Part shown: one piece after another, positions 37,239-48,432 of the stretch
How the letters are laid out: each line of letters opens with the position of its first letter
How positions within the stretch are numbered: position 1 is the stretch's first letter
Assembly (NCBI GenBank): GCA_024305405.1
Contig: JAKNDB010000087.1
Coordinates: 6,698,501 to 6,762,500 of the forward strand
DNA length: 64,000 nt
Source of the DNA: Dirofilaria immitis
Lineage: Eukaryota; Nematoda; Chromadorea; Rhabditida; Onchocercidae
Direction of reading: 5' to 3'
Position numbers and translations under genes: made by a program
The notes under the pieces: model-generated
Told to the model about the DNA's origin: nothing
Database searches by the model: none
What the model saw: the letters and a program-made list of their open reading frames with translations, nothing else

Positions 37239-39933
37239 TTTCGAGTTGTTTTATTCATCTTAATTCAATATTAAATGTACCATAACAGTTTTACCAATTT
37301 TAATTCGTCATTGTTTTCAATTACGTTTTACTTTGTTCAGTCCCTAACGAGACGTTCGTTTAAGACATGACATTGTTTTTCGTTATGTAAATATGATAGA
37401 AATTGTACTTAGTTAACGCATTTTTGTTCTTATAAATCTGAATCATTAATTGATGAGTTTTGAGTTACTATTGCTTTATTCATTATGAGATATAGCATTT
37501 CTAGCAAATATTTGTATTTCATATTCGAAATTATATCATTCTGCACAGCGCCAAATGTTATTACGCTGAATTTTGGAAATCAATTAGATTTATGTTTATC
37601 TTAGTAAATGTTACAAATGTAATTATTATAATAAATTTTACGTTAATCATCAGCGAAAGTACAACCATTGCTTCTAATGAAGAATAGTGAAATAAAAAAG
37701 TTCTGATTATCTTGTTAGATAGCTAAGAAAATGTCAGCATCATTAGCCAAATTTTATATTTAATAGTGGTATTGATGGTACTTAAAAATTGCATTTTAAT
37801 TTTAATCTTTTAAATTTATAATATTTCTGTTTAATCAAACTTGTAGTAATGATTTTCATAAAATAAAGTTTAGATTCTACTACAATTTCATATCACCTTT
37901 GTAAATGAAAATCCAAACAATGAAAGTCCTGTGAGTTGCGGTGAAACTCTTGAAACTGGAATTTGAAATGCATAATTTCAAACAGTTGTGTTTTGTTTGC
38001 ATTAATAAACAGAATAATAATGAATTAGTTTCGGTTACCACAAACTGATATGCAACCTAGAGTTCCACATTATTTGCAGTTTCATTTATGACGTATAATT
38101 ATCCTGCTGAACGGACCTTCATATTTTTAAAATTGTTGGAAGCTATGAGGTTATTAGTAGAAAATCAATTTTCATTTTTACTGTAGGAAGTATATAACAG
38201 TTTCAAGCCACAAATTCGATTGGTAATCTAGGATGACCATATATATCGAAAGATCATGCTTGAAGATTTCGCAAGGATTCATAAATATATGGAAATGCTG
38301 CAAGCTTCGATCCAAATTGGTCCATATTACTGTCAAAAACATCGAGTTAAGTTTTTCTTTTTTCCTAAAATTCTGAGTCTTCATGATTACACTGAAAAAT
38401 GAGAATGACAAAAAAAGTTGAGGTGCAATCATGAAAGTCAACACTTACAAGCAGAAGAATGAAAAGATGTACCGAACTAAGCAAGCTAAATTAGATGAAT
38501 CAAACTATTAAAATTTTTACAGAAAATTGTACAAATCACTTTTCTACTAGCAGATATGAGATATAAGATTTTCTGAGAGGTCTTTTCCTCATAATGGAAA
38601 ACGGTTCATAATTTAAATCTTAATGTATTATCTCAAGAAAATAAAAGATGTATGCAAAACAGACCTCAGTATTCGATATGTCAGCTTTATAATGAATCCA
38701 TTCCTATTTATTATTTCGAAAATTCTGCGAGAAAATGAATGCTTGGAATTTTTATAAAATCGTCCCAGGAAGATAAATTTTCTTGTTTAACATTTAATAT
38801 ATATTTAAAAATTATATGGAATACTTTAACTTATTATGAATTATAATTATTGTTTAAGATTAGAATAAACATTTAAAACGCAAAAAAGTTGAGGACTTTT
38901 GCATGAAAATGCAATTTTCATTTTGAAGCATTCGCAATGCAAATTTTAGAAAAACGACCTTTGATGACAGCGTAAAAAATTGTTATGACCGGAATAAGAT
39001 ACGTAATACGTGTCAGGTAACTAAACGGTATTGATTTGAATCGATGGAAATAGATGCTAATGTGCGAATATTAGCATTTTCCTCTTTGATTTTTTGTTGA
39101 AATATATGAATAGGAGATCTTTTTGAAGAACAGATAGCCTATGAAACATAAAGCATTTAAAATGGTCTTCAATAAAGATCTAGCTAGGGTCATAGTTTAT
39201 TTTCCTGCTGATTGGCATGAAATATTCAATCTTTACTTTAAGGTAATTATTTTTATGATAATAGTGATAACGATGGTTAAAAAGCAGAATTTGAAGAGTG
39301 AATAATGCTTACAGAATTTGAAGTGCTTCTCTTCCGGTATCCTATTCCGGAATATCACTGTAAATTAAATTTAGTATATTTTTATGAATGGTGGATTAGG
39401 CAATTTTCTTTGCTACGAGTACATTATGGAAGCAACAATAGTAAGGAAAATTTTTTCGTTAACGCCATATGAACGATACTGAAAGATAGTGTCCTCTTAT
39501 TCAGTAGCAGACAGGTTTTTTCTTTTTTTTTAGAACATTTGTTTCATTTAGTTCTACAGCCTGAAAGGGATTGCGATAGAAAAATGTCTGATCAGTAGTC
39601 AAATATATTATAGGTATGCAATATGCAATTATATGATAACTAGACGCAAGACTTCTATAAAATGATGTACGTCATTGTATAGATAAATTACAGCGATAGT
39701 TGATGACAGGAATTTAAAAAACTTTCTAAAAGTGAATACAATAATGGAAGTTATTATTTTACTAAAATGACCATTACCAGTGCAAAACTTTCATCTTTTA
39801 TAAAATTTTCATTTTTCCGCAAGCAAATTTTTCTCTAAAACACGAAAAATCATACAGTTAATGTTTTTTGTCATGAAATTTATTTCTAATTTCCCGATTG
39901 TTGTTGAACCTTTGACTTAAACCCTCTTTCTAA
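37239..39933. other. intergenic after COA7, no gene supported
   Basis: AT-rich, with no exon-like segment carrying conserved protein in either strand. Presumably the COA7 3' UTR and spacer. Confidence 0.5.
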
Positions 39934-40543
39934 TTTTTCACGCCTTTGCTTCTCTTAAATTCCTTTAAATGGATCAACGCAAAATTTCCAAACACATTTA
40001 CAATTGGGGTAACAGTTTGCATATCGTCCGCAATAATTCAGACAAACCAACCTAAAGAAGTTGGGAAAGTTTGCTACGCGTAGGTTCCTATTTGGAGGAA
40101 AGTTCAGCAAGGTTGTGATATTGATAAGCGAATTTGATATGTAATTGATCTGAGAAAATTAAAAGACATTCTATGGAACATTTTTATAATACATTCTTTC
40201 TGAGAAGTATATCGATTGTGTTGCTAATGCTCTTTGCACAGTCAGTTCATTTTTCATCCCTTCCCTATTTCTTTTTAGAATGTTTCTCCCTTCACTATTT
40301 TAGCAAAAGAAACTGTGAATAGATGTAATATTTTCTGGAAATTAATGAAAATATCTATGAATTCAGTTTTTATGGTTTTTGCAGGTTTGACATTAGCCGG
40401 AATTTCCAAAACTCGTCCAGACATATCATCACTTACTAAGGAGGTGCGCTTATTCTTTTCTAAATTTTAGAACGAATTTTTTCCTTTTAAAAGAGAAAGG
40501 AGAAAGTTCTTTCAGATGTTCTAGAATATTCAGAGGCTGAAAC

Positions 40544-40628
<85 letters not shown>

Positions 40629-40672
40629 TGTAGGAAATTGATTCAGTTGGGTCAGTTATTGCTACACTATGA
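39934..40672 (+). pseudogene. coding-like patch upstream of TOM40 (possible relic or small gene)
   Basis: An open frame of 49 codons (39934-40083, LNSFKWINAKFPNTFTIGVT, then QTNQPKEVGK) is followed by an exon-like segment 40385-40443 (TTTTTGCAG acceptor; LAGISKTRPDISSLTKE; donor GTGCGC) and another at 40634-40672 that continues in phase to a TGA (EIDSVGSVIATL). Alternatively ATG 39970 could join through a donor after TGG G into the 40385 exon, giving HIYNWGLTLAGISKTRPDIS, which loosely recalls the NWGL motif of mitochondrial pyruvate carriers but stops too early. The pieces cannot be assembled into a family-length protein. They may be TOM40 5' leader exons, a relic or chance. Confidence 0.2.
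40546..40628. repeat. (TTA)n microsatellite, about 28 units
   Basis: Uninterrupted TTA repeat of about 83 bases, ending beside a TTTGTAG acceptor-like signal upstream of TOM40. Confidence 0.98.
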
Positions 40673-41019
40673 GTTCTTTTGATCTTTCGTATATCCCCAA
40701 TTTATTCTCAAAGTTTTTAAAAGTTCACTACAGTATTTCGTATCCTTGGTCATTAGCTTAGATAATGAGCGAAGAATATTTGCGGAGTATTTATAAGTAG
40801 TAATTGTCGAAAAATATAGAATACGAACCTTTGTCATTGTACATGGGTCAGCTTATGCTTAAATTGTGACAAATCTTTCTACTTTTATTAATTGATTTTG
40901 ATTTCGATATTGCTGATCCTTAACTTACTTTTAAAGAATTTCTGATGTCGGGGAGATTAATAATCACATTAATAGAATTTTCGTTTTTCATTACATATGC
41001 ATTGGATTTATCAGGTAAA

Positions 41020-43267
41020 ATGGAGCCTATCGTTGTTCAAATTAATCAAAATTGTAGGAGCAACTATATGTCGACATTAAAGTCATCAAATGCTCCTGCT
41101 GATAACATACAAGCAGATGAACATGTTGATAGCTCAGAGACGAATACTACCTCAGTTCGCGCATTCCTTCGGTCACAACTATTAATAATAACCCTGGATC
41201 ATTAGAGGAAATGCATCGAAAATGTCGTGAAATATTCCCAATGTGCTTCGATGGAGCAAGAATGATGCTTACGAAAGCTTTGTCTTCACATTTCCAGGTT
41301 GTGCTTTCCTTAATGGAATTCTTGTATGAGAAAGGCTTTTCGGCAGTTATGAATATTGCTGACAATAGAATTACTAAGTCTTTGGGTCATAGAGGATATT
41401 CTTGTTTTGTAATATTTCATCTTACCATAGTATTTGTTCTTGTCATTGAGTTTTATATATCAATGAAAATCTTATAATATTAAATATGAAGACTGAGAGA
41501 TTGCAGGTAACCCATACGTTAAGTGTATCACCACAGAATACGGGCTATCGTTTTGGTGCTACCTATGTTGGAACTAAAACAACTCAACAGGAAGGCGAAA
41601 GTTTTCCTGTGTTCCTGGCAGACACTGATGTTTCCGGTAATACTTCCGCAACATTTCTGCATCAGTTTGGTGATCGGTGGAGAGTTAAAATGCAGGCCCA
41701 AACTCAAGGTAAGCGATCTTTCAAATCGAGTTTCTTTTTGATTTTTATTGCTTTATGTTGCTATCAATCGTAATATAAAAGTTCATCATCTTATCAAGTT
41801 CATGTATGTTTTAGTGTACATTGTCTAATATCAGCAGATTCATTGACATAGTTTTCTATTCACACTGGCCTAATTTTTAATGGATAATTGAAGCGAATAA
41901 ATCATATAGTAATTGTTTGTAATGGTTTTTTCCTTCAATTTTAAAAATATCACGGAGTTGAAAGTTGCTAAAAGCGAAGTATGTTTATTTTCTTTACCTA
42001 CTCATGCATTTCTGATCCTGCAAGAGATTTTGACATTTCCATCACCTAGTAATTTTTTCAGTTTTTTAAACAAATCGAAATTCATTTATGCAATTTTATT
42101 TTTATGAGGCTTTGAATTTTTAAGGAAATAAGTTGGCAACAACTCAAGGAGGAGTCGAATATCGTGGTCGTCTTACAACACTGGGTTTAACATGTGCCAA
42201 TATTGATATCATCAATGATTCTGGAGTTATTGTTGCACAATATCTACGACGCATAACCAAAAAGCTAGATCTAGGTGTCGAATTCATCCATCAATATGGG
42301 ATTCCCATTCCTGGAAGGCAACTTTCAGTTGTAAACTATCAAGCAAGGTTGGATTGCTTTTTCATTTTTCCTTTATTATTTAGAAACTAGACATTTAGTG
42401 CGCGTTTTGCATGTTTCTGTAATTTTAGGATCACAATTGTGATATTTGTCACAATTGATCTTACTGGATGAATTTGTTGTGGTTAAATTTTGACACTGAC
42501 GACTGGGTCTTTATTTAAGTATAGGTTCGCTACATAACAAGTTTTCATTATTCTTCTATACATAATTTTCTTTTTTTTTTGAGCAGTTTTCTAAGTTGTA
42601 GGTATACGGGTAAAAATTTTATTGCAAGCGGAATGTTCAGTTTCGATTCTCTCCATTTATGTTACTATCATAAGCAACGTGGAAATATTTCATTTGGTGT
42701 TGAATTCGAAAGTTCGACACGATCTGGAGAGGCAGTTACTACCATTGGTTATCAAGTAAGTATGCAGTGGATAGCTTTTATAAATTGTTTCTAGAGATTC
42801 GACAGATGCAGCCGCATGCATAGCATATATTGAAGTTCTTTCAATAATTACAATATAAAGTTCTAAGAACAAATTCATTAGAATACAATATATTCTTCTG
42901 AATTTGTTCTTAAAACTTTGTTGGATTTTTTGAAAAATCAGGCTGCGTTTAAGTAGCCTATTTCTTAATTTTCTTTTGCATTTTGAAGTTGCATATTTGT
43001 ACAAAACACCCATTGAAAGGCTAATTCGATTTGTTGATTTCATCTAATTCATTACAAAACTTTACCAAGGGCTATCTAATCTGTTTTTAGGCTGAGATTC
43101 CAGACGAAGGTGTAATAATGAGAGCATCAGTAAATACAGATTGGTCAGTTGGAGCAGTATTTGAGAAGAAGCTTTCTAGAAATTTGCCGTTTACATTAGC
43201 CATATCTGGAATGCTCAACCATGTCAAGGCACAAGGAAAGTTTGGCATTGGTCTTATAATTGGCTAA
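41020..43267 (+). CDS. TOMM40: TOM40, mitochondrial outer-membrane import channel (5 exons)
   Basis: Beta-barrel pore of the TOM complex through which nearly all mitochondrial precursors enter. Exons 41020-41297, 41507-41708, 42125-42347, 42602-42755 and 43091-43267, phases 0, 1, 2, 0; 344 aa after one correction. Landmarks: NNNPGSLEEMHRKCREIFPM, SPQNTGYRFGATYVG, GRLTTLGLTCANIDII, LHLCYYHKQRGNISFGVEFE and the C-terminal strand HVKAQGKFGIGLIIG carrying the sorting beta-signal. It reads as nematode TOMM-40. One base is missing in exon 1 between 41129 and 41166: the N-terminal frame from ATG 41020 (MEPIVVQ, low-complexity, acidic) and the conserved frame from IPSVTTINNNPG are offset by one. Exon 3 uses an unusual acceptor TTTTTAAG. 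The ATG lies five bases after an acceptor (TTTATCAG), suggesting trans-splicing. Intron 4 holds a long hairpin. A diverged copy follows 2 kb downstream. Confidence 0.96.
42857..42919. ncRNA. long imperfect hairpin in TOM40 intron 4 (pre-miRNA-like)
   Basis: Arms 42857-42885 and 42891-42919 are 29-base near-perfect reverse complements (three mismatches) around a 5-base loop (CAATA). The fold forms in the sense of TOM40 transcription and lies wholly within the intron. Stem length fits a microRNA precursor, but the loop is short, and a palindromic mobile-element relic is equally possible. No known microRNA seed recognised. Confidence 0.35.
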
Positions 43268-43342
43268 TAGTATTCGTTGATTATTTTAGATCCGAAATGT
43301 TAATCAGTTGTACTTGAAATTGTTATGTCTTTGTAATTTTGC

Positions 43343-43348
43343 AATAAA
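43343..43348 (+). terminator. polyadenylation signal, TOM40
   Basis: AATAAA 75 bases after the TOM40 stop codon. Confidence 0.7.
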
Positions 43349-44380
43349 CTTGGCCATTTTGGTCTCATCTGTTAATTAACGCTTTCAAAGGATAGCAAGA
43401 TGTTTGTTTTGTCAAATAAATAAAATTTTTTGACCTGTTTGTTTCAGATGCTATGTTTAACAGCAACAATGATCTGAACTTAAGCAATCTATTAATTACA
43501 GCAAGTTTTTCTTTCAGATGGTTTTCTTACCGGTTTTTAATGGTTTTCAAAATTGCCGATGTAGTTTCATTTTTTAAGAATTTTGTTATTTATAGTCCTA
43601 TTATAGATTCTAATTCACCAGTTTATCACTATCACTTATTTAAATTTGATGGCAAATTGATTTTACATGATTTTTGGTTTGTTAAAGAAAAGCAATCCTT
43701 ACAGTGACTCTGAATACATATGTATTTCTTTATTCATTAATGCGGTATTGGTTTCGAAGTCACACCCATTTGGACTGATAACTGCTTTACAGAAAACGTT
43801 GTGGGCTATCATTGCAATTTAACTTTTTTGTATGTGCTGTTTCGAATTTGTGACATCTTTTTAATCTTTATATTGCGTCTTCTCATGCTTGAGCTTTGTA
43901 CTGTATTTGAAGTCATGTTTTTTTTATACTTGATAAAATCTACAGTATTTTTTTCGAAGTCTTGGTACTATCAACAGTTGGATTTTCTTTATAGCATCTG
44001 ACTATTGTGTTGTTGAATTTACTGATGTAATATTTGTTTCCTTTTTCTTTTTTCCATTCATTTTTTGTCATGGGTTTCATTCTTTATAGTGAAAAATAGC
44101 TTTTCTCTTAACACTATATAACTAAGTTCTACTTTGCTTACACTTGGAATTCAAAAATTCTTCATATGTTCGATTCTTTTCATGATTTTTTCGTATTTCT
44201 TCAAAAACATGAGTTTTATGAGGAATGGGAGGTCATTTGGTTTCGATTGTTATTCGAAAAAGAAATTTTTGGTGAATTTGAATTTTGAATGTGTTGGATG
44301 CGTTTTTAATTCATTTTAGAATTGTAATTTTTTTTTTTGATAAAATTCCAATTGCGCATTGCCTTCTTTCATTTTCATTG

Positions 44381-44417
44381 GAATTTATAATGATTATAAA
44401 TTTTTCATTATAAATTC
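44381..44417. repeat. perfect 13-bp inverted repeat
   Basis: Arms GAATTTATAATGA (44381-44393) and 44405-44417 are exact reverse complements around an 11-base AT loop, in the TOM40/TOM40-like spacer. Confidence 0.85.
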
Positions 44418-44720
44418 TCATCATAAATTTTAATTTTTGTTGGGAGATGAAAAAGGCAAGGGTCTCTCGAATTTCTTGTTCAACTGTACGGACCGCACTA
44501 GCAGGGAATATTGTATCACGATTGGGGATTAAAGATCAGAGCAATTGGTAATGGGCGGATGGTTTATTGTTCTTGATGGTACGTATATGTCGATTGCATT
44601 TTTACAGTTGACCTCATCTATCTACCATATGTAGATTATTCGCTGATTTTCAGCTTAGGAAATTTCTACTGCATTCTTTTTACTCTGGAAATCTTAATTC
44701 AGGACGCTATGTTCATAAAA

Positions 44721-44801
44721 TCAATCAGGGATGGATCAGTTTATAATGAATGAGTTTATTCCATATATGGAATTCATTATAACTGATCCATGGTTGATTG
44801 A
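44721..44801. ncRNA. pre-miRNA-like hairpin between TOM40 and TOM40-like
   Basis: The left arm 44721-44751 pairs with the right arm 44772-44801: 9 bp next to the loop (ATAATGAAT), a one-base T bulge, 11 bp (ATGGATCAGTT), a 3x3 internal mismatch, then 7 bp (TCAATCA). The 20-base terminal part includes a further small palindrome (TCCATATATGGA). Size, about 27 paired bases, one bulge and one internal loop resemble a microRNA precursor. No known miRNA recognised. A 63-codon frame over the same bases (44731-44922) has no support as protein. Confidence 0.4.
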
Positions 44802-45228
44802 ATTCATATCGTTCTCTGATAAAATAGGAATATTTGCGAAATGTCTACGATCTGCTGATGATAGGAGAGATAGCAATACGATATATCTTCTCATAAGGAG
44901 TTATGCCGCTTCGCACTTGTGAGTCTTTTTGGCGGTTACTTGATTATGTCGAAGTATTATGGCACATGTAGTATTCCTAAAGATGCAGTATTTCTCTTCG
45001 GCAGTTTTGGAAAATATTGTAGTAGGATTGATCTTTGATGGAGTTTTTTTTTAAACAGATTCGGTTATAATGTTAAATAGATTATATAAGAATTCGATAA
45101 TTTGAGCTTTATTCAATTCACAATGATTCTCTAGTTTTTACCAAAGACAATTGCGAAGAGTTGAAGAGTTGAAGCTAACATTTGAAATATTTATAATAAA
45201 GTTCTTGAATGATATTATAAATCATTAG

Positions 45229-48200
45229 ATGAATATATTAAGTACAATGGTGGAATTAATCATTCCGGAAGATAAGCTAAAGCCGCCACCTTGTGGACTA
45301 CCACGAATGTATCGAAAATATGCGCCTGATACATCAAGAGAAATTTATCTGATGGAAGCACTAGCGTTGAATCCAGGGACATTAAGCAATTTTCATGAGG
45401 ATAGCTTAGCTTGCATCGGTAATTACTTTACAGGAGTACACCTTGCAATCAACAAGTTTATACCACCATGCGGTTTAAAGGTAATACAGTTCTCCTTATT
45501 TCTTTCTTCTATTTCACTTCAAAATCTTTAATGTTATGCAATGTCGATAAAATTGTAGTATTCTGTTCCAGCAAATGATTGAATTTTATTTTAATTGAAT
45601 GATCATAACGAATGATTAACTTTAAAAAAAACTTGCATCCTTTGTCTTATTAAATTGTATAATAAAGGATTGTTAAATTCCGATTATTGATAGGGCGGAA
45701 GATTTAATGTTATAATCCCGATATAATTGATAATATTAAATGTATTGTGAAAATAGATGAGGGATAGAATATAATTCCTATTCCGAAAATTTCAAATCAT
45801 CACATTCTTTTAAAGATCCTGTAGAAACCTATGGAACACTTTTTAAAACTTTCGCAATATCAAAGCGAAGTCTACCTTAGTTTCCATGCTTTATAAACCC
45901 GAGAAATTGAAAAATTTTACCGTAATTTTATCAATCTTCTCTAACTTTATGCTGCATTTTTTTAGTTGAACAATAAAATAAAAATAAGAACAGCACAAAT
46001 GAACGGAGAATTAATCGCAAAATATATTACAACTGGACAATCACGATTTGGTGAACATAACATTCTTGTTGAGACGAAAACTAATTTTATGACCCCATGG
46101 CCTTCAATAAGCATTTCACAAGCTATCGATGATTTCTGGTACATATCGATGGCATACTCTCCACAAGGTTGGTTGATTGCATGAAAGATACAATAAACTT
46201 TAAAATATTCGATGTAAAACGGTGTTAGGACATTAAGGCTAGCCTATAGAAGGATCTTCATTTTGTAGAGAAGCGACTCACAGCATAACCATTCCTTTCA
46301 AACTATCAGTTTGCAAAACTTAATCATATCAAATTTATCTTGCAGCGGTTGGATATCATCGAAAATATAAAAATTTAATTTGCATCAGATACTTTTATAA
46401 TAAACACAGAGTTGCCCTAATAGTTGCAAAATATGGAAGAATTTGGCCACGGTAACCACATATAAAATGATGCTTGTTGTTCGTGATTTAAATTAAATTT
46501 AACGCAATAAATTAAATCTGATTGAATCCATTAGAATCAAGTTCAATGACCAGAAGTTAACAGATTCGAATTAGCTTCAAAATAAAGTAAATTAATTTGA
46601 ATCGCTAGTGTCTTTTAATGTTTTTAAATATCGTGATTGTTGAAGTCAGATCGTGATGTAATGTGAAGTTCTTCCGGCAGATTTATTTTCAATTCCTCAA
46701 CGCAGTACTAATTCGAAAATGTGATAATATTTCAACCTCCCTGATTACAAAATGCTCCTTAGATACTAATCTAAAGAACATTTGTTTGAAAATTTTTATA
46801 TTTTCTATAAGGCATTGCTTACTTATCAAATAATTAAAGTTTTGGGGTTTATTTAAAATATTGAAATCTTGATAAAACGTTAAAAGAATCGATATTTCGG
46901 AAATATTTGCATAGTTCATCCTGTTTGGAATATCTTTAGCAAATTATATGCTTAAAATGGATTAGATACATGCGCAATGCATGATGCGATAAAAACTTTG
47001 CGATGGAATAATGAGGAAAATTGATACAAAGCTCGAAAAAGAAACTCGAGCCCATGGGATGCGTTTTACATCAAACAGATTTATTATTAGTCACGTATTT
47101 AGGACATATGCCAAAAACTGAAGTAGAACTCGAGTATTACGGTCGTGTAGGTACATCAGCTTTCAAATACACCGGCTGGCCATTTCTTTCTGATGCAGAC
47201 TATTCTATCAGTTATTTACGAAGTATAACGCGGAAACTAGCGCTTGGTTCACAGTTAACATTACGTCCTTTTGCGCAATCGCAATTTGACAAACGATTAT
47301 CTGATATCACTTATTATGCGCGGTTTGTTTTGTAATGAAATATTTTAGTAAGCTGAGATTTAACTGAAACCGTGAGCAGCAGCACATCTATTGCTGAAAA
47401 TTTTTCGCAACTCTCAAAACGCATAATATTGCAAGCAAGTAATCTTGTAATAACGAAGTGATTTCTATGGTAGATCGTCCTTTCTCCCTCTTCAAAGCTT
47501 AAGAATTTTGATTGCTCGATTCATACGCTATCAATCTATTTTAAATTAATTTCTCCAGCATTACCAGTCGCAATAGCCATGACAGTCTCTTTGAAACTAC
47601 GAGGAGTTGTTAAAGCATTTTGTAGTGGAATTTATGAATGCTTGTTTTCTTCAAGATTACCCAATGATTCATTTAACGAAAATTTTTCGTCTCAACGACT
47701 TGTCATTCCTGAAATAAATCGATTTCAGATATAGAGGACCGGCATATAGGGCATGCTTTGATTTTTGTAAAACTAGAGGATATCATTTCTCATATTTCCG
47801 GAATTTTAATAAATATGTAGCAGGCGCAATCAACATAGCAGGTTCAATAAATTGTAAGCAGTTAGCGAGCACTGTTGCCGTCAAAGTGAGACTTTGAAGA
47901 ATTTGAAATTATCTAAGCTTCACTACATTTCAATTTGGATTCATCAGTTTTCAAATATAAGCATTGCTTTTTTTCACGTCACAAATCTATTGCTGAAAAA
48001 CATATTTTTTTGGGATTGAGAATTGATTTAATTTATAATTAAACGTGGTGTATTTTGATGCACGTCAAGTTATTCTCTTTAAGAATGAAAGAGAACTCTA
48101 GTAAAATCTTTTTCACTTAAGCCTCTATATTGAAGCCTTGTTACTGAAAAATTTTCCAAAAATTTAAAACTTTTCTCAAATTTAAGTTTGAAACTTGCTG

Positions 48201-48432
48201 TAAGTGAGTGGTATTAAAACGTTTAGTGATTTCTTCACATGTAATAATCAAAATTTTAGACGAAAGTGCCGAAATATGGATTGATCATTCAGGGTATTTA
48301 GCGAATAATGGAACAATTTGCAGCATTCTCAAGAAACAATTCACCAGAGATTTTCCAGTTAAAGTGGCGATCTCTGGGTTTTACAATTTCTATGCTGGTA
48401 ATTACGGTTTCGGGATCAGTCTTTCTCTCTGA
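45229..48432 (+). CDS. highly diverged tandem paralogue of TOM40 (5 exons)
   Basis: Exons 45229-45480, 45966-46167, 47091-47322, 47729-47885 and 48260-48432; about 338 aa. Intron number and phases (0, 1, 2, 0) are those of the neighbouring TOM40, and exon 2 has the identical length (202 bases). Conserved positions include ALNPGTLSNFHED (TOM40 NNNPGSLEEMHRK), VELEYYGRVGTSA (VEYRGRLTTLG), SYLRSITRKLALGSQ (QYLRRITKKLDLGVE) and FPVKVAISG with a final NYGFGISLSL (beta-signal region). Most other residues differ, so it evolves far faster than TOM40. The N-terminus is Pro/Lys-rich (DKLKPPPCGLPRMYRKYAPD) and extra cysteines occur. Presumably an outer-membrane beta-barrel; in Drosophila a TOM40 duplicate (tomboy40) is testis-specific, but the role here is unknown. 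At the last junction the phase is off by one: a second G at 48259/48260 would restore it. The ATG directly follows an acceptor (CATTAG). An early pseudogene is the alternative. Confidence 0.83.

Larger units (their letters stand above)
43349..45228. other. spacer between TOM40 and its tandem paralogue
   Basis: T-rich on the plus strand, with several Phe/Leu-rich open frames (for example 43453-43707) that are composition artefacts. It contains two inverted repeats, at 44381-44417 and 44721-44801, listed separately. Confidence 0.5.

Noticed and set aside
42690..43043. 117-codon minus-strand frame in TOM40 intron/exon 4
   Set aside because: Antisense to a conserved exon and spanning the intronic hairpin; no independent support.
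43453..44319. Series of Phe/Leu-rich plus-strand frames
   Set aside because: Composition artefacts of T-rich spacer; no splice signals, no homology.
44731..44922. 63-codon frame starting in the hairpin
   Set aside because: The palindromic base pairing explains the region better than protein; no phase-compatible link to the TOM40-like exons.
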